Positions 1 to 6,833 of a DNA stretch of 64,000 nt are shown piece by piece. Positions within the stretch are counted from its first letter, which is position 1, and each line of letters begins with the position of its first letter. Origin of the DNA: Chitinophaga ginsengisoli (GTDB lineage Bacteria > Bacteroidota > Bacteroidia > Chitinophagales > Chitinophagaceae); NCBI RefSeq assembly GCF_003014595.1, contig NZ_PYGK01000006.1, positions 310,001 to 374,000 on the forward strand, in the 5' to 3' direction. The notes beneath the pieces are model-generated. The model was not told the origin of the DNA. It saw only the letters and a list, made by a program, of their open reading frames with translations, and ran no database searches. The translations under genes were made by a program, and so were the position numbers.

Positions 1-36
1 TAAAGTCGTTCATCGCCTGTAACCGCTTTTACAGAT

Positions 37-62
37 CTGTCAGGTCTTACACCTGTCAGGTC
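37..62. repeat. Short direct repeat at window edge
   Basis: CTGTCAGGTC occurs twice (37-46 and 53-62), 16 bp apart, just downstream of the minus-strand sigma factor stop codon. ACCTG-A-CAGGT is also self-complementary, so the repeats could form small hairpins. No T-tract follows, so I do not call a terminator. What lies beyond base 1 is unknown. Confidence 0.4.
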
Positions 63-638
63 CTAAGATTTATATTGTTCAAAAAATAGTTTCTTCAATC
101 GCATCAGGCACTTGTACTTCTGATTTTTGGCATTTTCTGAGTTGGTATATCCGAATTTCTCAGCAATGTCCTGCATAGACAGTTTCCTGATATAATAGTC
201 TTCCAGGATCGTTTTACAAGGCTCTCCCATCGTGCTCATTGTCTTTTTCATAACCCTGAACTGCTGGTCTTTCTCCTCGTGTTCTGCTATTGTACTGGCA
301 TCTTCTGCCGGTAATACTTCTTCCAGTTCGTCCGGAAGGGCCAGCTGCCAGTTGCCAGTCTGCAATTTCTTCAACCACAAATGACGGCACACTGCATAGA
401 GAAAAGTTTTCAGCTTGCTGTACAGATCAAACTCTCCTTTTTGCGCTTTCTCATACAAGATGATCATCGCTTCCTGGAAAAGATCTTTTGCATCATCTTC
501 AGATCCATTATACTGTAAAACCATTCTTAATATAGAAGGATAATTCTCTGTATAGATGGTTGCCAGCGCTCTATCGTCATTCCTGGTTAATCCCAGCAGT
601 AATTCCCGATCCCTTTCTATGTTCTGATTATGCTTCAC
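63..638 (-). CDS. RNA polymerase sigma factor, sigma-70 family (ECF-like)
   Basis: A 191-residue two-domain sigma factor that would direct RNA polymerase to a specific promoter set. Residues of about 20-90 resemble region 2 (helix with SEDDAKDLFQEAMIILYEKA, then KTFLYAVCRHLW). Residues of about 130-185 resemble region 4, ending in a helix-turn-helix (LSMQDIAEKFGYTNSENAKN, then KCLMRLKKL). There is no region 3, as in the ECF group. The start codon is GTG at 638; the next in-frame ATG would remove part of region 2. No anti-sigma gene lies beside it within the window, so its signal is unknown. It is divergent from the small lipoprotein at 907. Family assignment is firm; its regulon is not inferable. 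Confidence 0.88.
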   Translation of the reverse strand: MKHNQNIERDRELLLGLTRNDDRALATIYTENYPSILRMVLQYNGSEDDAKDLFQEAMIILYEKAQKGEFDLYSKLKTFLYAVCRHLWLKKLQTGNWQLALPDELEEVLPAEDASTIAEHEEKDQQFRVMKKTMSTMGEPCKTILEDYYIRKLSMQDIAEKFGYTNSENAKNQKYKCLMRLKKLFFEQYKS

Positions 639-658
639 TTATTAATACTATTAATTGG

Positions 659-674
659 CTTTGGTAACCCAAAG
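659..674. promoter_or_regulatory. Inverted repeat CTTTGG-N4-CCAAAG upstream of the sigma factor
   Basis: A perfect 6-bp inverted repeat with a 4-nt spacer lies about 20 nt upstream of the GTG start of the sigma factor. One arm contains GGTAACCCA (663-671), whose reverse complement TGGGTTACC recurs at 840-848 upstream of the divergent lipoprotein. It could be an operator or shared promoter element. In a 270-bp region this pair could also arise by chance. Confidence 0.3.
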
Positions 675-745
675 TAGCAGAAAAAAAATCCAAATCCCAA
701 ATCAGTCCCGGCGCCTGTCCCCCTATGGATGCAGGAATGAACTGA

Positions 746-777
746 TTTCATATATAGTTAGGTGGCTATATATGAAA
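746..777. promoter_or_regulatory. 12-bp perfect inverted repeat in the divergent intergenic region
   Basis: TTTCATATATAG (746-757) and CTATATATGAAA (766-777) are exact reverse complements, separated by 8 nt (TTAGGTGG). It sits between the divergent sigma factor and lipoprotein genes with no flanking T-tract. An operator for a dimeric regulator fits better than a terminator. The role is inferred. Confidence 0.4.
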
Positions 778-906
778 ATATCCTGCCGGAAACCCAAAAA
801 AGGGGGAAAAAGAGGGCAGAAAAAATTTTTTTAAAAATCTGGGTTACCTTTTTTCAAACCCGGTATAAAGGATAGATAATATTCAAAACCTAAAAACATA
901 GTCAAA

Positions 907-1125
907 ATGAAAAACGCTCTGAAAATTGGTTTCTTAGCTTTAGCTCTTGGTGTATTTGCAGCTTCTTGCGGTGGTGGTTCTTCAACTCCAGCAGAAGATA
1001 CAACTGCTGCTGCTCAGACTATCGATTCAGCTGCTGCTACCGTTGATTCAGCTGCTGCAACTGTTGATTCTGCTGCTGCTGTTGTTGATTCAGCTAAAGC
1101 TGCTGTTGACTCTACCAAAAAGTAA
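907..1125 (+). CDS. Small lipoprotein with alanine-rich heptad repeats
   Basis: A 72-residue predicted lipoprotein. The signal peptide ends in the lipobox FAASC with Cys21 as the lipidated residue, followed by GGGSS and a short acidic linker. The rest (about 38-72) is five consecutive seven-residue units of the type TVDSAAA, mirrored in the DNA as 21-bp repeats from 1021. The last two units gain lysines and the protein ends in KK. Val/Ile and Ala recur at heptad spacing, compatible with an alanine-zipper helix or coiled coil. This layout (lipid anchor, short Ala-rich helix, C-terminal Lys) recalls Braun-type Lpp, but I see no sequence homology to claim. Its own strong terminator follows, so it is monocistronic. 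An overlapping +1-frame ORF is a shadow. Confidence 0.8.
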   Translation: MKNALKIGFLALALGVFAASCGGGSSTPAEDTTAAAQTIDSAAATVDSAAATVDSAAAVVDSAKAAVDSTKK

Positions 1126-1158
1126 TTACGTTGGTAAGCAAATAAAGGCTTTTATATG

Positions 1159-1191
1159 ACCGCTCCGTTCCAAAACGGGGCGGTTTTTTTT
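1159..1191 (+). terminator. Intrinsic terminator of the small lipoprotein gene
   Basis: ACCGCTCCGTT (1159-1169) pairs with AACGGGGCGGT (1174-1184), an 11-bp stem with one G-U pair and a 4-nt loop, followed by eight Ts. It lies 34 nt after the lipoprotein stop and separates that gene from the aromatic operon. Confidence 0.93.
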
Positions 1192-1280
1192 GTTAAGCCT
1201 GCTTGTTTAGATGGGAAACTGAAAAAAATATCAGAAATTGACTATTTTATTAGATAGATTGTAATTATTGATAAAAGTGC

Positions 1281-1310
1281 TTGGAAAATTCAAATCCTGG
1301 TGTATTTTTG
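1281..1310 (+). promoter_or_regulatory. Promoter of the aromatic amino acid operon
   Basis: TTG (1281-1283) is followed after 19 bp by TATTTTTG (1303-1310), matching the Bacteroidota housekeeping consensus TTG-N17-21-TAnnTTTG. Transcription would start near 1317, about 13 nt before the first leader-peptide ATG, so the whole tandem attenuator is in the 5' leader. Confidence 0.8.
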
Positions 1311-1329
1311 TCAGGCAATTAAGCAAATT

Positions 1330-1392
1330 ATGATACAGCAAACAACCTTTGGTTACTTTTATGGTTTCTACTTTTTCTGGTACCAGGAATAG
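1330..1392 (+). CDS. Aromatic leader peptide 1
   Basis: A 20-codon ORF encoding MIQQTTFGYFYGFYFFWYQE. Ten of 20 residues are aromatic (5 Phe, 4 Tyr, 1 Trp), concentrated in codons 7-18 and ending two codons before the stop. This is the form of leader peptides that sense charged tRNA by ribosome stalling. It starts about 13 nt after the predicted transcription start. Its stop codon overlaps the first base of the proposed antiterminator arm (1392-1399), so a terminating ribosome would mask that arm, while one stalled at Phe or Tyr codons would leave it free. Too short for ordinary gene calling; the evidence is composition plus position. Confidence 0.9.
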   Translation: MIQQTTFGYFYGFYFFWYQE

Positions 1393-1464
1393 GGAGGTCG
1401 TTTGTAGTACTTAAATATAAAGAAACTAGCAAAGGGCCTCCCAGACGGGAGGCCTTCTTTTTTT
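1392..1464 (+). promoter_or_regulatory. Attenuator 1: antiterminator arm and intrinsic terminator
   Basis: Terminator: GGCCTCCC (1435-1442) pairs perfectly with GGGAGGCC (1447-1454) across the loop AGAC, followed by TTCTTTTTTT (1455-1464). Competing antiterminator: GGGAGGTC (1392-1399) can pair with the same left arm 1435-1442 (seven Watson-Crick pairs and one G-U). The alternatives are mutually exclusive. A possible protector stem is 1341-1348 with 1395-1402 (7 of 8 pairs). The geometry is that of classical ribosome-mediated attenuation, with readthrough when Phe/Tyr-tRNA is scarce. Confidence 0.88.
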
Positions 1465-1480
1465 GATAATATCAAGCTTT

Positions 1481-1561
1481 ATGTTACAGCGTTTCAGCCT
1501 TTATTTCTTTTACTTTTTCTTTTATTTCTTTTACGTCGTAAAGGCCGGGACTCTTTTGTAA
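1481..1561 (+). CDS. Aromatic leader peptide 2
   Basis: A 26-codon ORF whose core is FSLYFFYFFFYFFY (codons 5-18). Eight Phe and four Tyr make 12 of 26 residues; there is no Trp. It begins 16 nt after the T-tract of attenuator 1. The last codons (VVKAGTLL) carry the antiterminator sequence, so a ribosome that reaches the stop at 1559-1561 covers it. One stalled in the Phe/Tyr run leaves it exposed. Compared with leader 1 it is richer in Phe and lacks Trp, so the two may respond at different thresholds. Confidence 0.92.
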   Translation: MLQRFSLYFFYFFFYFFYVVKAGTLL

Positions 1562-1621
1562 TAACTGCACTCCAACATAATTGCAAATAAAAAGGGTCCC
1601 GGCTCCACCGGGGCCCTTTTT
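1543..1621 (+). promoter_or_regulatory. Attenuator 2: antiterminator and intrinsic terminator before pheA
   Basis: Terminator: 1591-1602 (AAAGGGTCCCGG) pairs with 1608-1619 (CCGGGGCCCTTT), 12 bp with one G-U, loop CTCCA, T-run 1617-1621. Antiterminator: 1543-1556 (GGCCGGGACTCTTT) pairs with 1591-1604 over 14 positions (12 Watson-Crick and two G-U), using the whole left arm of the terminator. The antiterminator lies inside the end of the leader-2 coding sequence. It ends 59 nt before the pheA start. Confidence 0.9.
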
Positions 1622-1679
1622 CATTTTATACGGTAGTTGCTACAGCAACTACAAACCAAAAAAACAAACATTAAAAAAA

Positions 1680-2504
1680 ATGCGTGTCGCAATTCAGGGT
1701 TTCGAAGGATGTTTTCATCAGATAGCAGCGGAAGGATACTATGGTAAGAATATAGAGATCGAATGTTGCGCATCCTTTCCGGAACTTGTAAAAAAGGTAG
1801 TTAAACAGAAAGATGCCGATGCCGGCGTAATGGCTATTGAGAATTCCATTGCCGGAAGCATCCTTCCGAACTATACTTTGCTAAAGAATTCAGGACTGCA
1901 TGTCATCGGTGAAGTATACCTTCATATCAAACAACACCTGATGGTGCTTCCCGGACAAAAACTTGAGGATATACGTGAAGTGCACTCACACCATATGGCT
2001 TTACTGCAGTGTACGGAATTCCTGGAGAAATACCCGCATATGAAGCTGGTAGAAACAGAAGACACAGCCCTCAGTGCGAAGCATGTTCAGCAGAAGAAAC
2101 TGAAAAGCACAGCAGCCATCGCTGGTAAACTGGCAGCAGAGATATATGGCCTGGAGATCATCGCACCAAATATTCATACCATCAAAAATAATTATACCCG
2201 CTTCCTGGTGATCTCTCCTAACGGAGTAACACCTACTCCAGACGCCAACAAAGCATCCGTATACTTCCAGACCTCACACGATCGCGGAAGCCTGGCCAAG
2301 GTGCTGACACAGGTAGCACAGGCAGGGATCAACCTGAGTAAGATCCAGTCATTTCCGATGCCTACCAAAGAATGGAACTATTACTTCCATGCGGACTTCG
2401 AATTTGAGAACCTGAGTCACTTCGAAAAAAGCATCAGCAAGATCGAGCCGCTCACCGAGGATATCAAGGTATTGGGTATTTATAAGAAAGGAAACACACA
2501 TTAA
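1680..2504 (+). CDS. pheA: Prephenate dehydratase
   Basis: Converts prephenate to phenylpyruvate, the Phe-specific step. It is 274 residues. The catalytic domain (about 1-180) has the conserved motif NYTRFLVI, with Thr173-Arg174-Phe175 matching the family's TRF motif. An ACT regulatory domain follows (about 192-270: KASVYFQTSHDRGSLAKVL, then INLSKIQSFP). The ACT motifs GALV and ESRP of Phe-inhibited enzymes are here GSL and QSFP, so feedback binding may differ. There is no chorismate mutase domain; that activity is fused to the DAHP synthase downstream. I chose ATG 1680. A longer frame from 1581 would start inside attenuator 2, which would not be translated as protein. First structural gene of the operon. 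Confidence 0.95.
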   Translation: MRVAIQGFEGCFHQIAAEGYYGKNIEIECCASFPELVKKVVKQKDADAGVMAIENSIAGSILPNYTLLKNSGLHVIGEVYLHIKQHLMVLPGQKLEDIREVHSHHMALLQCTEFLEKYPHMKLVETEDTALSAKHVQQKKLKSTAAIAGKLAAEIYGLEIIAPNIHTIKNNYTRFLVISPNGVTPTPDANKASVYFQTSHDRGSLAKVLTQVAQAGINLSKIQSFPMPTKEWNYYFHADFEFENLSHFEKSISKIEPLTEDIKVLGIYKKGNTH

Positions 2505-2540
2505 TCACAACATACATCAGGACGCGGAAAACAAAGTATT

Positions 2541-3707
2541 ATGAACTTACAGGTAGCAAAAAGGCTGCAGCAAACGGAAGAGTACTACTTCTCCAAAAAG
2601 CTCAGGGAAATAGATGAAATGAACAAGGCAGGGGCCAAAGTGATCAATCTTGGCATTGGTAGCCCGGATCTGCCTCCACACCCTTCCGTTATCGCGGCGC
2701 TGCATGAATATGCACAGCGACCTGATACCCATGCTTACCAGGGCTATAAAGGTATTCCGGCACTCCGCAAGGCAATGGCCGACTGGTACCAGCGTTTCTA
2801 TGGCGTATCCCTGGATCCTGAAAAGGAAGTGCTGCCGCTGATAGGTTCTAAGGAAGGTATCATGCACATCTGCATGACCTACCTGCAGGAAGGAGATGAG
2901 GCCCTGGTACCTAACCCGGGTTATCCTACCTACCGTTCTGCTGTGAACCTGAGTGGCGCTACCGTTGTAGATTATGACCTGGAAGAAAAGAACGGATGGC
3001 TGCCTGACCTGGATGCATTGGCAAAACGCGACCTGAGCAAAGTGAAACTGATGTGGGTGAATTATCCGCATATGCCTACCGGTGCCCGCTTCAATGAGGA
3101 GTTTGCCCGTAAACTGGTGGCTTTTGCACAACAACATAATATCTTAATTTGTCATGATAATCCTTACAGCTTCATCCTGAACAAGCAACCACAAAGCCTG
3201 TTACAGACGCCTGGCGCCAGGGAAGTGGTACTGGAACTGAACTCGCTCAGCAAATCTTCCAACATGGCCGGCTGGCGTGTGGGAATGCTGGTAGGAAAGC
3301 AGGAATGGATCAATGAAGTGCTGCGCTTCAAGAGCAACATGGATTCCGGTATGTTCCAGCCCCTCCAGATGGCTGCTGTAAAAGCACTGGAACTGGGTCC
3401 TGAATGGTATGCTGAACTGAATGGCATCTATGAAGGCCGCCGTAAGAAAGTGTTTGAGTTGCTGGAGCTGCTGAACTGTACGTTCGATAAGAACCAGGTA
3501 GGGTTGTTCGTGTGGGCGAAGATCCCTGCCACTGCAAAAGACGGCTTCTCGATCACAGACGAGATCCTGCAGAGAGCACAGGTGTTCATTACCCCTGGCG
3601 GCATCTTCGGTAGCAATGGCAACGGATATATCAGGGTAAGCCTGTGTAAGGATGAAAAAGTATTTGAAGAAGTGCTGGATAGGATAAAAACAAAATTTAA
3701 GCAATAA
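2541..3707 (+). CDS. Pyridoxal-phosphate aminotransferase, class I/II (probable aromatic/aspartate type)
   Basis: A 388-residue fold-type I aminotransferase. The PLP-binding lysine is Lys238 in NSLSKSSNMAGWRVGM, with the HDNPYS cofactor-binding aspartate at 206 and the usual NPTG motif altered to MPTG (about 178-181). The N-terminus (INLGIGSPDLPPHPSV) resembles LL-diaminopimelate and aspartate aminotransferase groups. Its place between pheA and tyrA suggests that it transaminates phenylpyruvate and 4-hydroxyphenylpyruvate (or prephenate). That substrate choice is inference from context; the family is clear. It starts 36 nt after pheA. Confidence 0.9.
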   Translation: MNLQVAKRLQQTEEYYFSKKLREIDEMNKAGAKVINLGIGSPDLPPHPSVIAALHEYAQRPDTHAYQGYKGIPALRKAMADWYQRFYGVSLDPEKEVLPLIGSKEGIMHICMTYLQEGDEALVPNPGYPTYRSAVNLSGATVVDYDLEEKNGWLPDLDALAKRDLSKVKLMWVNYPHMPTGARFNEEFARKLVAFAQQHNILICHDNPYSFILNKQPQSLLQTPGAREVVLELNSLSKSSNMAGWRVGMLVGKQEWINEVLRFKSNMDSGMFQPLQMAAVKALELGPEWYAELNGIYEGRRKKVFELLELLNCTFDKNQVGLFVWAKIPATAKDGFSITDEILQRAQVFITPGGIFGSNGNGYIRVSLCKDEKVFEEVLDRIKTKFKQ

Positions 3708-3712
3708 CAGTC

Positions 3713-4555
3713 ATGATCGCAACTATAGTAGGAACAGGATTAATAGGTGGATCGCTGGCCATCAGCCTTAAAGAAAAAGGTGTGGCCAACTGGATAATAG
3801 GTGTGGACCAGAACGCGGACAACCTGCAGAAAGCGCAGGAACTAAAGATCATTGACGAAGGAGCTACCCTGCAGGATGCGATGCAACGTTCACAGCTCAT
3901 TATACTGGCTATCCCGGTAGATGCGCTGCTACAGATCCTGCCGGCAGTATTGGATAAAGCAGGACCTGAACATGTGATCATGGACGTAGGTTCTACAAAA
4001 CAACAGATATTACAACTCGTTGCCGGTCATCCCAACAGGGGACGCTTTGTAGCGGCTCACCCGATGGCCGGCACGGAGTACTCCGGGCCGGAAGCAGCTA
4101 TAAAGAACCTCTTCACACAAAAGACGATGGTATTGTGCGATGTGAAGAACAGTGATGAAGATGCGCTGGAGGTCATTGAAAATATGGTGGATAAACTGCA
4201 GATGCGTCTCGTATATATGAATGCCGAAGAGCACGACCTGCACACCGCCTACGTATCCCATATCTCGCATATCACGTCTTTTGCCCTGGCACTGACCGTA
4301 CTGGAAAAAGAAAAGGAGCAGGGACGCATATTTGAATTGGCAAGCGGTGGTTTTGAATCTACCGTAAGGCTGGCGAAAAGCTCACCAGATATGTGGGTGC
4401 CTATCTTCAAGCATAACCGCCATAATGTGCTGGATGTACTGGATGAACATATCCACCAGTTACAACAAATGAAGCAGTTGCTGGAAAAAGAAGATTACGA
4501 AACATTTTATAAACTGATCCAGAAGTCAAATAAGATCAGGAAAATATTGAAATAG
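3713..4555 (+). CDS. tyrA: Prephenate dehydrogenase
   Basis: NAD(P)-dependent oxidative decarboxylation of prephenate to 4-hydroxyphenylpyruvate, the Tyr branch. It is 280 residues with an N-terminal Rossmann motif GTGLIGGS (about 7-14). The central part carries AAHPMAGTEYSG and a helical C-terminal half (HDLHTAYVSHISHITSFALA) typical of the TyrA family. It is short: no fused chorismate mutase and no ACT domain, so allosteric Tyr control through ACT is absent. It starts 5 nt after the aminotransferase stop, indicating tight co-translation. Confidence 0.94.
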   Translation: MIATIVGTGLIGGSLAISLKEKGVANWIIGVDQNADNLQKAQELKIIDEGATLQDAMQRSQLIILAIPVDALLQILPAVLDKAGPEHVIMDVGSTKQQILQLVAGHPNRGRFVAAHPMAGTEYSGPEAAIKNLFTQKTMVLCDVKNSDEDALEVIENMVDKLQMRLVYMNAEEHDLHTAYVSHISHITSFALALTVLEKEKEQGRIFELASGGFESTVRLAKSSPDMWVPIFKHNRHNVLDVLDEHIHQLQQMKQLLEKEDYETFYKLIQKSNKIRKILK

Positions 4556-4650
4556 GCCGGTTGCGTATAGTGACTCATTTGCCAGGAAGCTGAAAATGGA
4601 TCACTAGCCGATAGTCGGACAAGAACAAGAAAACAAACAATCACTGGATT

Positions 4651-5781
4651 ATGGACGACTATCGTCTATGGTCTGAAAAGCATCAAATGATGGAACAGAT
4701 TCTCGCAAAAACAAAATTCTCCGATCCGGCTTCTGACAAGAAACCGTTGATCATTTCCGGTCCATGCAGTGCAGAAACCGAAGAACAGGTATTGGATACC
4801 GCCTTGAGACTGGCGAAAACTGGTAAAGTAGACGTACTGCGTGCCGGTATCTGGAAACCACGTACCCGTCCGGGTTCTTTCGAAGGTATCGGTGTAACCG
4901 GTTTACCATGGTTACAGAAAGCGAAGGAACTGACTGGTCTTCCGCTGGCAGTGGAAGTAGCTACTGCTAAACAGGTGGAAGAAGCGCTGCAGCATGGTGT
5001 GGACATCCTCTGGATCGGAGCGCGTACTACTGTGAACCCATTCTCTGTACAGGAAGTGGCTGATGCGCTGAAAGGTGTGGATACAACTGTACTGATCAAA
5101 AACCCGATCAATCCTGATCTCGAACTGTGGATCGGTGCTGTGGAGCGTGTACGTAACTCCGGCATCACCAAAATAGGTCTGATCCACCGTGGATTCTCCA
5201 GCTATGGCAATACTGAATACCGTAACGCGCCGATGTGGCACCTGCCTATCGAAATGAAGCGCCGTATGCCGGAACTGCCAATGATCTGCGATCCTAGCCA
5301 TATCAGCGGCCGCCGCGATATCCTGCAGGAAGTTTCACAGGAAGCGGTTGACCTGGATTACGATGGTCTGATGCTGGAATCACACATCGATCCTGATAAA
5401 GCATGGAGCGATGCTAAACAGCAGGTTACTCCTGAAAGACTGGCAGAAATTTTGGATGGTATCACCTGGCGTCATGAGCGCACAGATAAGAAAGAATTCA
5501 ACTCTGCGCTGGATAAACTCCGTGGTCAGATCAACCAGATCGATGACGAAATCATGCTGCTGCTGGGTAACCGTATGAAGATCGCTGAGAAGATCGGTAT
5601 CTACAAGAAAGAGAACAATGTGACCATCCTGCAGACCAACCGCTGGAACGAAATTCTGCAGCGCGGTATTGCTAAAGGTGAGAAACTGGGCCTGACAAAA
5701 GATTTCATCCTGAAATATTTTGATGCCGTGCACCTGGAATCCATCAACAGGCAGAACAGAGTGATGAACGAAGACAAATAG
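4651..5781 (+). CDS. Bifunctional 3-deoxy-7-phosphoheptulonate synthase / chorismate mutase
   Basis: Catalyses the first step of the shikimate pathway (PEP + erythrose 4-phosphate to DAHP) and the branch step chorismate to prephenate. It is 376 residues. The DAHP synthase domain (about 30-270) shows SGPCSAET (Cys39), RAGIWKPRTRPG, WIGARTTVNPF, GLIHRGFSSYG and CDPSHISG. The AroQ-type mutase domain (about 280-370) begins LDKLRGQINQIDDEI and contains KIGIYKKEN and NRWNEILQR, matching the family's Arg, Lys and Glu positions. Because pheA and tyrA here lack a mutase domain, this fusion probably supplies prephenate to both. A 95-nt gap precedes it, the largest inside the operon. Confidence 0.94.
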   Translation: MDDYRLWSEKHQMMEQILAKTKFSDPASDKKPLIISGPCSAETEEQVLDTALRLAKTGKVDVLRAGIWKPRTRPGSFEGIGVTGLPWLQKAKELTGLPLAVEVATAKQVEEALQHGVDILWIGARTTVNPFSVQEVADALKGVDTTVLIKNPINPDLELWIGAVERVRNSGITKIGLIHRGFSSYGNTEYRNAPMWHLPIEMKRRMPELPMICDPSHISGRRDILQEVSQEAVDLDYDGLMLESHIDPDKAWSDAKQQVTPERLAEILDGITWRHERTDKKEFNSALDKLRGQINQIDDEIMLLLGNRMKIAEKIGIYKKENNVTILQTNRWNEILQRGIAKGEKLGLTKDFILKYFDAVHLESINRQNRVMNEDK

Positions 5782-5795
5782 ACTTAACACAAAAT

Positions 5796-6821
5796 ATGAG
5801 AACGTTATCTTACCAGTTCCAGCATAGTAATACGAAATATTATCTGGGAGAAAGCCTGCTACAGCTGGGCAATTATGCAGATCCTTCCAGGGCCGTACTG
5901 GTGGTGGATGAGAATGTGGATAAACACCATGGGCATAAATTGCCAGGCTGGCGAAAGCTGGTCATCCCCGATGGAGAAGAGAACAAAAGCGGTGAAGTCC
6001 TCGAGCAGATCATCAATGGTCTGATCGAACTGGAGGCAGACCGTAAAACCATGCTGATAGGCATTGGCGGCGGTATGACCACCGATCTGACAGGCTATGC
6101 GGCCAGCATTTACATGCGGGGTATGCCGGTTGGTTTTGTTCCTACTACTTTGCTGGCACAGGTGGATGCGTCTATTGGTGGCAAGAACGGTATCAACCAT
6201 GGTAAACATAAGAACATGCTGGGTACTATCCGTCAGCCAGAGTTCATTCTGTTCGATTATTCGCTGCCGCTGACAATGCCGGCAGAAGAATGGCACAACG
6301 GCTTCGCGGAGATCATCAAGTATGCGTGCATTCTCGATGCCAGCCTGTTCACCTACCTGGAAGAAAACCGGGATAAAGCCATGCAGCGCGATGTGGCCGT
6401 ACTGGAATACCTGGTGGAACGTTCTGTAGAACTGAAGACCAAAGTGGTACTGGAAGATGAATTTGAAACGGGTTCCCGTCGCTGGCTTAATTTTGGCCAC
6501 ACGCTTGGGCATGCCGTGGAGAAGATCGAGAACATAGCGCATGGCAAAGCTGTTGCTATAGGTATGGTAGCAGCCTCCAAGATCTCAGAAAAGCTCAAAG
6601 GATTGCCTGTGGAGCAAACCAACAGGCTGATCCGCCTCATTAACGATTACCAGTTGCCGGTTACGCTGACGTCCAATAAGGAAGAAGTATTTAACATCTT
6701 CAAGCTGGACAAGAAGCGGGAGAAAGATGCGATTCACTTTGTGTTGCTGGAGGAAATAGGCAAAGCTACCACGCAGCCTGTTCCTATTACGACATTGAAG
6801 CAGATGCTGGATGAACTATAA
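5796..6821 (+). CDS. aroB: 3-Dehydroquinate synthase
   Basis: Cyclises DAHP to 3-dehydroquinate using NAD and a divalent metal. At 341 residues it is near normal family length. Conserved blocks are PDGEENKS, GIGGGMTTDLTGYAASIYMR, PTTLLAQVDASIGGKNGIN and the metal-binding NFGHTLGHAVE, whose histidines coordinate the metal with the earlier Glu of FAEIIKY. It starts 14 nt after the DAHP synthase gene and ends 12 nt before aroA. Confidence 0.95.
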   Translation: MRTLSYQFQHSNTKYYLGESLLQLGNYADPSRAVLVVDENVDKHHGHKLPGWRKLVIPDGEENKSGEVLEQIINGLIELEADRKTMLIGIGGGMTTDLTGYAASIYMRGMPVGFVPTTLLAQVDASIGGKNGINHGKHKNMLGTIRQPEFILFDYSLPLTMPAEEWHNGFAEIIKYACILDASLFTYLEENRDKAMQRDVAVLEYLVERSVELKTKVVLEDEFETGSRRWLNFGHTLGHAVEKIENIAHGKAVAIGMVAASKISEKLKGLPVEQTNRLIRLINDYQLPVTLTSNKEEVFNIFKLDKKREKDAIHFVLLEEIGKATTQPVPITTLKQMLDEL

Positions 6822-6833
6822 ACTAACTAATTT

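Noticed and set aside
947..1159. 70-codon Leu-rich ORF overlapping the small lipoprotein
   Set aside because: It is the +1 frame of the GCT/GTT repeats; the lipoprotein frame has a signal peptide and lipobox.
1581..1679. N-terminal extension of pheA
   Set aside because: It would begin inside attenuator 2, and the family N-terminus fits ATG 1680.
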